Shown here piece by piece: positions 1 through 6,148 of a stretch of 10,085 bases of DNA (the first letter of the stretch is position 1; each line of letters opens with the position of its first letter). The translations under genes were made by a program, and so were the position numbers. The stretch covers positions 1-10,085 of the forward strand of contig JAKFXJ010000186.1 in NCBI GenBank assembly GCA_021731425.1, written 5' to 3'. Below the pieces are notes generated by a model. That model saw only the letters and a program-made list of their open reading frames with translations. It had not been told where the DNA came from and made no database searches. The stretch comes from Limnohabitans sp. GTDB taxonomy: Bacteria; Pseudomonadota; Gammaproteobacteria; Burkholderiales; Burkholderiaceae_C.

Positions 1-777
1 TTGTTGCGCAAGCAACTCGAAGCCATGCCCGACGGAGGCGTGTTCGCCATGTCCATCCCCTTGGCCCCCTACCGCTGCCCTCCCGGCCCTTACGAGCGTG
101 CTTGCCAGGTGGCCGAGTACTTCAGCAAAGCCAAGCCCAAGAGCAAGGTGCTGATTTTGGACGCCAACGACGACGTGACCTCCAAAGGTCCGCTGTTCAA
201 AAAAGCCTGGTCCGAGCGTTACAAGGGCATCGTCGAGTACCGCGGCAAGCACCGCGTGACCGATGTGGATGCCGCCACCAACACTTTGAAGTTCGAATTC
301 AACGACGACATCAAGGCCAGCGTGCTCAACGTCATCCCCAACATGCGTGCCGGAGACATCGCCGTCAACGCAGGTTTGGCCACTGCCAACAAGCGCTGGT
401 GCGAAGTGGACTTCCTCACCTTCGAATCCAAAGCCGCCAAAAACGTGCACGTTTTGGGTGACTCGATCCAGATCGCACCGGGCATGCCCAAGTCGGGCCA
501 CATGGCCAACCAGCACGGCAAAACCTGCGCCGCCGCTGTGGTGGCCTTGTTGATGGGCAAAGAGGTCAACCCTATGCCGATCTACAACAACACCTGCTAC
601 AGCTATGTCAGCAGCAAAGACGTGGTCCACGTCGCCAGCGTGCACAAGTACGACGCCGAGAAGAAAACCATGCTGACCGTGCCCGGCTCGGGCGGCGTGT
701 CCAGCGCGGCCAATGAACTCGAAGGTGTGTACGCCTGGTCTTGGGCGCAAAACATCTGGGCCGACACACTGGCTTGA
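1..777 (+). CDS. fccB: Flavocytochrome c sulfide dehydrogenase, flavoprotein subunit (5'-truncated by window edge)
   Basis: This is the C-terminal 258 codons of a gene that begins before the window; the family is usually about 420-430 residues. FccB is the periplasmic FAD subunit that oxidises sulfide and passes electrons to the cytochrome c subunit FccA. The fragment has the family segment YRCPPGPYERAC (residues 24-35 of the fragment), whose first cysteine (C26) corresponds to one half of the redox-active disulfide beside the flavin. The second half is probably C199 in NNTCYSY, judged from its spacing to C26; C176 in HGKTCAAA is the alternative. The FAD-contacting motif VLGDSIQIAPGMPKSGH lies at 151-167. 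The protein ends ADTLA before TGA at 775-777, and a terminator follows. SoxF is a close homologue and cannot be excluded without the upstream genes. The family assignment is firm; the exact name depends on the missing 5' part. Confidence 0.9.
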   Translation: MLRKQLEAMPDGGVFAMSIPLAPYRCPPGPYERACQVAEYFSKAKPKSKVLILDANDDVTSKGPLFKKAWSERYKGIVEYRGKHRVTDVDAATNTLKFEFNDDIKASVLNVIPNMRAGDIAVNAGLATANKRWCEVDFLTFESKAAKNVHVLGDSIQIAPGMPKSGHMANQHGKTCAAAVVALLMGKEVNPMPIYNNTCYSYVSSKDVVHVASVHKYDAEKKTMLTVPGSGGVSSAANELEGVYAWSWAQNIWADTLA

Positions 778-808
778 TGCACCCCGAGCGTGGCTGTTGC
801 CACGCCAC

Positions 809-849
809 AAAAAAACGCCGCAGTCCTGGGGACTGGCGGCGTTTTTTTT
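809..849. terminator. Bidirectional rho-independent terminator between fccB and the YeeE/YedE gene
   Basis: The left arm CGCCGCAGTCC (816-826) pairs with GGACTGGCGGCG (830-841), with one bulged G and a three-base TGG loop. A run of A (809-815) precedes the hairpin and a run of T (842-849) follows it. The structure therefore ends in a U tract on either strand. It sits between two convergent genes, fccB ending at 777 and the YeeE/YedE gene ending at 890, and should stop transcription from both sides. Confidence 0.93.
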
Positions 850-889
850 ATGCCCGTTCAGCGCGGCATGGCCAACGCTCAACAAGCAT

Positions 890-1954
890 TCAGATTTGCC
901 AGCCCATGCTGCGGTGAATGCGCCAAGACAGGCCCGCACCCAACCAGATGGCGATCAGGGTCAGCCAGGCCGTGAGCGAGAACACCGAGCCCCCAGTCAT
1001 GCCCGCGCCCACCGTGCAGCCGCCCGCCAACACCGCGCCAAAACCCATGAGCACTGCACCTGTGAGGTAATGGCCCAGTTTGTTCTCGGTCTTGAAGCCC
1101 TCGAACTTGAAGTCACCACCGACCAGAGCACCCAACAAAGAGCCCACAAAAGTGGCGGGCAGCAATCCGGCATCAAAGCCCAAGCTGGGCGATGAGGCGC
1201 TGGACAACACCCGCATCAACATCTCGGCCGATGCGCTGCTGAAGCTCAGGCCCTGAATCTGCACTGCCTCAAACGACTGCGAGGCGATGGCCTGCGTCAG
1301 GCCCCAGCCCAGAGCAATGCTCAGGCCCACGACGATGGCCCCCAGCGCCAAGCCCCAGCGACGCTGGTGCGTCTTGAAGAAAAAGTAAAACCCAGTGCAC
1401 AAAGCCAGCAGCGCCAGCACCAGTCCGCCCGTGGGGCCGATGCCTGTGAGCTGCAACACATCACGCCCAGGGCCGCCGTCGATAGGCCACCAACCGGCCA
1501 AGGCCTGGCGGGCAGGTGCCAGCCAACCGGCAATGCTGGCCTGCACCGTGACGGCAAACACCAAGCCTGCGAGCAGGGCGCGCAAATTGCCATTGGCCGA
1601 CAAAATCAGCAAACGGCTGGCGCAGCCGCGCGTCAAAATCATGCCCGCACCAAACAGCAAGCCGCCCAGCACCGCACCCGATAAAGTACCTGTTGCGCCA
1701 ATGTAGCGGGCATCTGAAGGCTTGAGTCCGCCCGCCCAGACCAGCGCCTGAACACCTACCAGTGCCGCCCCAAAAGCCAGCCACCACACGCTGAAACGGT
1801 CACCGGTTTGGCCTTCGCAACACTCCACCACAGCCGCACGGGCACAAAACCGGGTGCGCTGCGCGGCCAGGCCAAAGATGAAGCCCACCAATGCACCGGC
1901 CATGGCCAGTACATTCGAGTCTCCCCAGGTTTCGAGCAAGCTTGCGAGATTCAC
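890..1954 (-). CDS. YeeE/YedE family membrane transporter, probable thiosulfate importer (TsuA-like)
   Basis: The product is a 354-residue polytopic inner-membrane protein of the YeeE/YedE (Sulf_transp) family, whose studied members import thiosulfate. Three conserved cysteine segments are present: RFCARAA (C37), TRGCASRLL (C111) and AGGCTVGAGM (C313). As I recall, the structurally characterised Spirochaeta TsuA uses C17, C91 and C293; the 74- and 202-residue spacings match exactly. Glycine- and alanine-rich hydrophobic segments run through the length, with an insertion-like polar stretch near 225-255. I place the start at GTG 1954-1952 because GGAG (complement of 1961-1964) lies six bases upstream. 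An in-frame TTG at 1966 would put the ribosome site inside the coding region. The gene is divergent from the thioredoxin gene and convergent with fccB, so a role in supplying or scavenging thiosulfate is inferred. Thiosulfate specificity is not proven by sequence. Confidence 0.88.
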   Translation of the reverse strand: MNLASLLETWGDSNVLAMAGALVGFIFGLAAQRTRFCARAAVVECCEGQTGDRFSVWWLAFGAALVGVQALVWAGGLKPSDARYIGATGTLSGAVLGGLLFGAGMILTRGCASRLLILSANGNLRALLAGLVFAVTVQASIAGWLAPARQALAGWWPIDGGPGRDVLQLTGIGPTGGLVLALLALCTGFYFFFKTHQRRWGLALGAIVVGLSIALGWGLTQAIASQSFEAVQIQGLSFSSASAEMLMRVLSSASSPSLGFDAGLLPATFVGSLLGALVGGDFKFEGFKTENKLGHYLTGAVLMGFGAVLAGGCTVGAGMTGGSVFSLTAWLTLIAIWLGAGLSWRIHRSMGWQI

Positions 1955-1962
1955 GGATTTCT

Positions 1963-1977
1963 CCAATAATTCATTGG
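1963..1977. promoter_or_regulatory. Inverted repeat CCAAT-N5-ATTGG at the 5' end of the transporter gene
   Basis: A 15-base inverted repeat, CCAAT then five bases then ATTGG, partly overlaps the GGAG ribosome site used by the minus-strand transporter gene. It lies in the short region between two divergent sulfur-related genes. It could be a repressor operator or a small mRNA hairpin over the ribosome site. No known sulfur-responsive regulator site was confidently matched. Confidence 0.35.
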
Positions 1978-2056
1978 TTTCTTATATTCAAAATGCGACT
2001 TTGGCGTTATGTCAGCCCGCTGCGCAAAACCCGATATTGTCCACGGTCTGCAATTC

Positions 2057-2554
2057 ATGGCTTCCAACCCGACTATGTTTTCCTTGTTAGATATACGCCG
2101 TCGTGACTGGCTTTTACGGGTGGGGGTATCGCTTGCGGCCACGCCCGTTTGGGCCCAATCGGGCCGAGATGCCACCTTACCCGCTGCCCAATCGCTCCCC
2201 GACGAACTGGCCCGAGCACTCAAAAACAAGCAGCCCTTGATCGTCATGGTCAGTCTGGACGGTTGTGTGTTTTGCCGCCAGGCACGGCAAAGTCACCTCT
2301 CGCCCATGGCGCGTGCAGGCACCGCCATCGTGCAGGTCGACATGCGCAACAACCAGCCTGTGCTCGACTTTGCGGGCAGACTCACCACGCACGATGAACT
2401 GACCCGGCGGTGGAAAGTCTCCATCACGCCCACCCTGCTGTTTTTTGGGCCCGGCGGCAAAGAGGTGGCTGAACGCATGGAAGGTGCGTACCAGCCCGAT
2501 TTTTACGGTCCCTACCTCGAAGACCGCATGGTGCAAGGGCGCAAAGTCCTTTAA
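2057..2554 (+). CDS. Exported thioredoxin-fold protein with CVFC active site
   Basis: The product has 165 residues with an N-terminal export signal and a thioredoxin-like domain. The signal has the stretch IRRRDWLLRVG followed by a hydrophobic segment and the likely cleavage site VWA-Q near residue 33. The RRDWLL pattern resembles a twin-arginine signal. The redox motif DGCVFC (C70, C73) follows a strand LIVMVSL, and the cis-proline segment SITPTLLFF (P125) is in place. The family carries out thiol-disulfide exchange in the periplasm; SoxW-like members keep sulfur-oxidation proteins reduced. That role is inferred from the flanking fccB, transporter and rhodanese genes. The start is uncertain: ATG 2057 or ATG 2075 both leave a complete signal, and neither has a clear ribosome site. 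The 51-base gap to the next gene allows cotranscription. Confidence 0.8.
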   Translation: MASNPTMFSLLDIRRRDWLLRVGVSLAATPVWAQSGRDATLPAAQSLPDELARALKNKQPLIVMVSLDGCVFCRQARQSHLSPMARAGTAIVQVDMRNNQPVLDFAGRLTTHDELTRRWKVSITPTLLFFGPGGKEVAERMEGAYQPDFYGPYLEDRMVQGRKVL

Positions 2555-2590
2555 AGCCAGACCCCGCGTCAGTTGCGGGCACGTTGGACA

Positions 2591-2599
2591 TGCTAAATT
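2591..2599 (+). promoter_or_regulatory. Candidate extended -10 element (TGC-TAAATT) for the Crp/Fnr gene
   Basis: TGCTAAATT resembles an extended -10 box. A weak TTGCGG lies at 2573-2578 with a 15-base spacer, shorter than usual. The -10 placement predicts transcription starting at or within a base or two of the ATG at 2606. That would explain why no Shine-Dalgarno sequence precedes this gene. It is a visual match only. Confidence 0.35.
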
Positions 2600-2605
2600 C
2601 AAAAC

Positions 2606-3310
2606 ATGATCCCCATCAAGATTGACTCGGCCTGGAAAGGCACCTCGGACTGCCGCAACTGCGGCATCCGCGACATGGTGCTCTTTGCCGACCTGAACGA
2701 ACAGGACTTTGGCGAAATCCACACCCCCATCGACGACATGGTGTTCGCGCCCGACACGGCGCTGTACACGGAAGGTCAATCGGCGGTGGGCGTTTTCACG
2801 CTGCGCAAAGGCATGGTCAAGCTGGTGCGGGCCACCGCCGACGGCCGCGAACGGATCGTGCGTGTGCTGCGCCCCGGCGACGTGATCGGCCTCGAAGCCC
2901 TGGCCACCGCCCGCTACGACAGCGAGGCCATTGCCCTGGTCGAAGCCCAGGTCTGCCGCATCCCTCTGTCGGTGTTGCACCACCTGTCGTCCAACTCGCC
3001 ACGCCTGCACAAACGCCTGATGCAAAAGTGGCAGGGCGCCCTGAAAGACGCCGACGACTGGCTGGCTGATTTGAACTTCGGCTCTGCCCGCCAACGCGTG
3101 GCCGCCCTGGCCCTGAAAATGCGCGACCCCGACCAACCAGACTTCACTTCATTTTTTGCGCGAGATGACATGGGCGCCATGCTCGACATCAAACTCGAAA
3201 CCGTCAGCCGGGAAATCAGCAGCCTGGTGCGTGACGGCGCCTTAAAGCCCTGCGACAAACAGGGCAGGCGTTATGAAATCACTAACGAGGTGTTGTTGCA
3301 GCGCCAGTGA
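2606..3310 (+). CDS. Crp/Fnr family transcriptional regulator with partial Fnr cysteine set
   Basis: The product has 234 residues: a cyclic-nucleotide-binding-like sensor domain (about 30-140), a dimerisation helix (about 138-160) and a C-terminal winged helix (about 165-230). The recognition helix KLETVSREISSL contains E198, S201 and R202, the E-xx-SR pattern with which Fnr reads TTGAT half sites. The N-terminus has DCRNC (C16, C19), aligning with Fnr C20 and C23, and QVCRIP (C117) aligns with Fnr C122. The position equivalent to Fnr C29 is valine (V25), so the usual four-cysteine [4Fe-4S] set is incomplete. An extra cysteine, C216, lies near the C-terminus. A perfect Fnr-type site lies 0.7 kb away, upstream of the rhodanese gene. 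Probable role: redox or oxygen-linked activation of nearby sulfur genes. The ligand is unknown. Confidence 0.88.
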   Translation: MIPIKIDSAWKGTSDCRNCGIRDMVLFADLNEQDFGEIHTPIDDMVFAPDTALYTEGQSAVGVFTLRKGMVKLVRATADGRERIVRVLRPGDVIGLEALATARYDSEAIALVEAQVCRIPLSVLHHLSSNSPRLHKRLMQKWQGALKDADDWLADLNFGSARQRVAALALKMRDPDQPDFTSFFARDDMGAMLDIKLETVSREISSLVRDGALKPCDKQGRRYEITNEVLLQRQ

Positions 3311-3329
3311 TTGAAGGCAAGGCAGCTGC

Positions 3330-3908
3330 TTAAAACTCGTCTTTCACACTGGTCAGGCCCAAGGCGTCCCAGTCCAGCATGCCGCCGCGGTAGTAATAAA
3401 TTTTGTTGGCCGGGAAACCATCGCGCGTCATGGCTTTGATGGCCATGGGGCTTTGGGGGCAGACGGGGCCGTTGCAAAAGGCGTAGACCTTTTTGGCCGA
3501 TGCGCAATCCCACTGGCTGCCATTTTTCTTGCAGCCCAACTCGTTCATGCGGGCCGCCACTTCGGTGTAGGGGATGCCGACCGAGCCGGGAATCGTGCCT
3601 TTGACGCGGTCGTTGGTGTCACGCATGTCCAGCACGATGGCGTTGCGGTCGCTCAGTGCTTCCAAGATTTCGATTTCACCCACGGGGTGCACGCCTGGCA
3701 CAGGAATCAAAGGCTGCAGGTTGCCGCCGTTTTTCGCACACGGGGTCATGGTGCGTGTGATGGTGACGGGGCCCTTGGCGGTTTGAACCACGACCGATTT
3801 TTGGGTGTCAATGATGTTCAAAGGCGTGCCCACGGCGATGGTGGCAGCTTGACTAAAGGCCAGTCCCGAGAGGCTCATGCCCAAAATCCAGGCTGCGATG
3901 TTCTTCAT
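3330..3908 (-). CDS. Exported rhodanese-domain protein (sulfurtransferase-like)
   Basis: The product has 192 residues. It starts with a Sec-type signal, MKNIAAWILGMSLSGLAFSQA, with cleavage near residues 19-22. A segment of about 55 residues follows, with C57 in TMTPCAKNGG, and then a rhodanese fold from about 75 to 185. The structural motifs IVLDMRD (91-97), GTIPGSVGIPY (104-114) and YRGGMLDW (173-180) are present. The active-site loop begins at C145 in FCNGPVCPQ and carries a second cysteine, C150. Rhodaneses move sulfane sulfur through a cysteine persulfide; here the location would be periplasmic. I chose ATG 3908 because it begins the signal peptide, and a longer in-frame extension to 3983 would run across the promoter. 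It is convergent with the Crp/Fnr gene (19-base gap). Its promoter carries an Fnr-type site. The sulfur substrate is not known. Confidence 0.85.
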   Translation of the reverse strand: MKNIAAWILGMSLSGLAFSQAATIAVGTPLNIIDTQKSVVVQTAKGPVTITRTMTPCAKNGGNLQPLIPVPGVHPVGEIEILEALSDRNAIVLDMRDTNDRVKGTIPGSVGIPYTEVAARMNELGCKKNGSQWDCASAKKVYAFCNGPVCPQSPMAIKAMTRDGFPANKIYYYRGGMLDWDALGLTSVKDEF

Positions 3909-3961
3909 GTGTTGTCTCGGATCTGTTGACAAAAAAGGGCCTGTGGCCCAGCTTGACCAAG

Positions 3962-3967
3962 ATTCTA
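3962..3967 (-). promoter_or_regulatory. Candidate -10 box (TAGAAT) of the rhodanese promoter
   Basis: On the minus strand this hexamer reads TAGAAT, a five-of-six match to TATAAT. It lies 21 bases downstream of the Fnr-type site. A start of transcription near 3954-3955 would place that site at about -41 and leave a leader of about 46 bases before the rhodanese ATG. No good -35 hexamer is seen, as expected for an activator-dependent promoter. Confidence 0.55.
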
Positions 3968-3988
3968 GAAACGCACGACACAAATCAA

Positions 3989-4002
3989 TTGATGCAAATC
4001 AA
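3989..4002. promoter_or_regulatory. Perfect FNR-type binding site TTGATGCAAATCAA
   Basis: The 14-base sequence is TTGAT-GCAA-ATCAA, an exact match to the Fnr/Anr consensus TTGAT-N4-ATCAA. It lies upstream of the minus-strand rhodanese gene. Its centre is about 41 bases upstream of the start predicted from the -10 box at 3962-3967, the usual class II activator position. An overlapping repeat of CAAATCAAT (3981-3989 and 3995-4003) extends the site on one side. The likely binder is the Crp/Fnr protein encoded at 2606-3310 or a genomic Fnr. Confidence 0.8.
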
Positions 4003-4107
4003 TCGTGCAAACATCATGAGATGACTTGAGCTTGCAACGATGCGGACTTTTGGGGTGAGCGATTTTCTGCTATGAGGTGTGCGCTGGTGGTTTGCGCCTG
4101 CACGTCC

Positions 4108-5040
4108 TCAGGACTTGGGCCAGTGCATACCAAAACGCTGGGCCAGGTGGCTTTCGGCTTCCTCGAGCATGAAGTAGCGAAACGCCTCGGCTGCAGGCGA
4201 GAGCATTTTGGATTGGGTGTGCACCACGTTCCATGAGCGCACCACGGGCGCACCTTCCACATCGAGCATGCAGATTAGCTTGTGTTCCAGCTCCAGGCCA
4301 ATGGTGTGCAGCGACAAAAAGCCCAGGCCCAGTCCCGCCATCACAGCTTGCTTGATGATTTCGTTGCTGTGCAGCTCGATTTTCATGCGCGGCTCGACGT
4401 GTGTGTCTTCAAAAAACTTTTCCATGGCGGCGCGGGTGCCTGCGCCTTTTTCGCGCACGATGAAGTCGAAGGGTCGCAGGTCTTCCACGCGCAGGTGGTC
4501 GCGATGTGCCAGAGGGTGGTCCACGGCTGAGACAAACACATGCGGGTGCGCCGCAAAGGGCTCGGCCCGGGTTTGCAGCTCTTTGGGGGGGCGGCCCATC
4601 ACGGCAATGTCGACCTCGCTGTTTTGCAGCATGCCGACCAGTTGGTCGCGGTTGCCGATGGAGATCTGAATGTCCACACCCGGGTGCAATGTGCGAAATT
4701 CGGCCAGCAAGCGCATCAAAAAATACTTGGCGGTGCTGACAAAACCGATGGTCAGGACGCCTGTTTCAGCCCGCTGCAAACGGGCTGCAGCGTCTTCGGC
4801 GTCTTTCACGGTGGCCAAAATTTTGCGGGCATAAACCAGCATGTACTCGCCCGTGGTGGTCAGGCTCACTTGTTTGCCTTTGCGGTCAAACAGGGGCATG
4901 CCCACATGGCCTTCGAGTTCCTTGACCTGCATGGTCACGGCGGGCGGTGTCAGGTGCAGGTTTTCGGCGGCACGCACAAAGCTTAGGTGTCGAGCCACCT
5001 CGTTGAACACGCGAAGTTGGCGGAAGGTGGCGTTTTTCAT
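4108..5040 (-). CDS. LysR-type regulator, CbbR paralogue (distal copy)
   Basis: The product has 310 residues: an N-terminal winged helix-turn-helix (about 1-62, with FVRAAENLHLTPPAVTMQVK) and a LysR substrate-binding domain (about 93-295). Family-typical effector segments are REKGAGTR (196-203) and HSNEIIK (224-230), both aligned with those of the neighbouring CbbR. CbbR proteins bind metabolites such as RuBP or NADPH and control Calvin-cycle operons. AGGA lies eight bases upstream of the ATG, and 40 bases separate it from the upstream LysR gene, so the two are probably cotranscribed. It could control the same cbb operon or a different target. The C-terminal tail beyond residue 295 is longer than in the proximal copy. 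The LysR assignment is certain; the CbbR-group assignment is likely. Confidence 0.85.
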   Translation of the reverse strand: MKNATFRQLRVFNEVARHLSFVRAAENLHLTPPAVTMQVKELEGHVGMPLFDRKGKQVSLTTTGEYMLVYARKILATVKDAEDAAARLQRAETGVLTIGFVSTAKYFLMRLLAEFRTLHPGVDIQISIGNRDQLVGMLQNSEVDIAVMGRPPKELQTRAEPFAAHPHVFVSAVDHPLAHRDHLRVEDLRPFDFIVREKGAGTRAAMEKFFEDTHVEPRMKIELHSNEIIKQAVMAGLGLGFLSLHTIGLELEHKLICMLDVEGAPVVRSWNVVHTQSKMLSPAAEAFRYFMLEEAESHLAQRFGMHWPKS

Positions 5041-5080
5041 CGGGCAGGTCCTGGATCAAGCGGGGCAGGGTAGGTGTAAA

Positions 5081-5977
5081 TTATGGACGGTGCTCAAACA
5101 ACCAGGCTTTGAAAGCCAGGGCCGCAGGTGACTGGCGCTTGCCTTGGGGGTAGACCAGGTGCCAGCGCCGGATGAGGGGGAAGCCCATGACGTCGAGCTG
5201 AACCAGTTCGCCCAAAGCCAATTCGGCGTCAAGAGTGGAGGCCGACAACACGGCCAGCCCCAGGCCGCCAGAGACGGTTTTTTTGATCGCTTCGTTGCTG
5301 CCCAGCTCTAAGCGGTTGATGGGCTTGACGCCGTGTTTACTGAAAAACCGTTCCATGGTCAAGCGCGTGCCCGAACCGGGCTCGCGCATGATGAACGGCT
5401 CGTGGCGCAGCCGCTCCGGGCGGATGCGGCGTTTGCCCGCCAGCGCGTGGGTGGGCGGTCCCACCATGACCAAGGGGTTGTCGGCAAAGGCTTCACAAAA
5501 CACGTCCATGTGCTCGGGGGGTTGGCCCATGATGTAGAGGTCGTCCTGGTTTTGCGACAGACGCTGGAGCAGGTTTTCGCGGTTGCCCACCACCATGGCC
5601 ACGTCGATACCGGGGTGTGCTGCGCAAAAGCCGCCCAGCAGTTTGGGCACGGTGTACTTCACGGTGGTGAGGATGGCAATTTTCAGGCTGCCGCGCTCAA
5701 CACCTTGCAGCGCGGCCAGGTCATCGCTGAGCAGGTCCATGCGCCGTGCGATGTCCTGGCAAGCCTCGGCCAGGATCTTGCCTGCGGCCGTCAGAAAAAT
5801 CTTTTTGCCCAGTTGCTCAAACAAGGGTTGCCCCACGGTTTCAGCCAGTTGCTTGACCTGCAACGACAAAGTTGGGGGCGAGAGGTGCAAAGCCTCTGCG
5901 GCGCGGGCAAAGCTGTTGTGTTCGGCCACGGCCTGAAAAATCCGCAGCTGGTGCAAGGTGGCGTGTCTCAGGTTCAT
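5081..5977 (-). CDS. cbbR: LysR-type regulator of Calvin-cycle genes, CbbR (proximal copy)
   Basis: The product has 298 residues. The helix-turn-helix lies at about 1-63 ([17 protein letters not shown], then [20 protein letters not shown]), followed by a LysR effector domain at about 96-295. Effector-pocket segments REPGSGTR (198-205) and SNEAIK (227-232) are the forms I associate with CbbR. The gene is divergent from cbbL with a 171-base gap, the classic arrangement for cbbR, so it most likely activates cbbLSQO and represses itself from the shared region. No ribosome site is visible before the ATG. A TTTAAT -10-like box on the minus strand (5984-5989) would place transcription start at the ATG itself. 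It is the better candidate for the canonical CbbR; the downstream LysR gene is its diverged paralogue. Confidence 0.9.
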   Translation of the reverse strand: MNLRHATLHQLRIFQAVAEHNSFARAAEALHLSPPTLSLQVKQLAETVGQPLFEQLGKKIFLTAAGKILAEACQDIARRMDLLSDDLAALQGVERGSLKIAILTTVKYTVPKLLGGFCAAHPGIDVAMVVGNRENLLQRLSQNQDDLYIMGQPPEHMDVFCEAFADNPLVMVGPPTHALAGKRRIRPERLRHEPFIMREPGSGTRLTMERFFSKHGVKPINRLELGSNEAIKKTVSGGLGLAVLSASTLDAELALGELVQLDVMGFPLIRRWHLVYPQGKRQSPAALAFKAWLFEHRP

Positions 5978-6148
5978 TGTTTTATTAAAGTAAATGATGA
6001 TGGTCTAAACATTTTACTTTTACTTATTGTCAGTTTGTCTAAAAATTCGCATCAGTTCAGAGCACCACGGTCCCTCTTGCCCCAAGCAAAGCCTCGGTCA
6101 CTTTGGGCCCATCCGCCAGACATTCAACTTTCATCAGGAGCACAACGC
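5978..6148. promoter_or_regulatory. Divergent cbbR-cbbL control region with inverted repeat and LysR-type motifs
   Basis: This 171-base region separates cbbR from cbbL and is AT-rich from about 5978 to 6050. An inverted repeat pairs AAAGTAAATG (5987-5996) with CATTTTACTTT (6010-6020), differing by one extra T. TTTTAC is repeated directly at 6012-6017 and 6018-6023. Matches to the CbbR half-site pattern TNA-N7-TNA occur at 5985-5997, 6014-6026 and 6020-6032, though AT richness makes these easy to find. TTGTCA at 6027-6032 could be a -35 element for cbbL, but no matching -10 is convincing. The ribosome site of cbbL is AGGAG at 6136-6140. The region is very probably the CbbR target; exact boxes are inferred. 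Confidence 0.6.

Noticed and set aside
2177..3136. A 319-codon minus-strand open frame
   Set aside because: It is antisense to the thioredoxin and Crp/Fnr genes and has no recognisable domain. It results from the high-GC codon pattern of those genes.
3311..3329. Terminator between the convergent Crp/Fnr and rhodanese genes
   Set aside because: Only an eight-base palindrome (GCAGCTGC, 3322-3329) is present, with no loop and no convincing T run.
3909..3983. N-terminal extension of the rhodanese by 25 residues
   Set aside because: It would precede a clean signal peptide starting at 3908, and it overlaps the predicted -10 box and transcription start.
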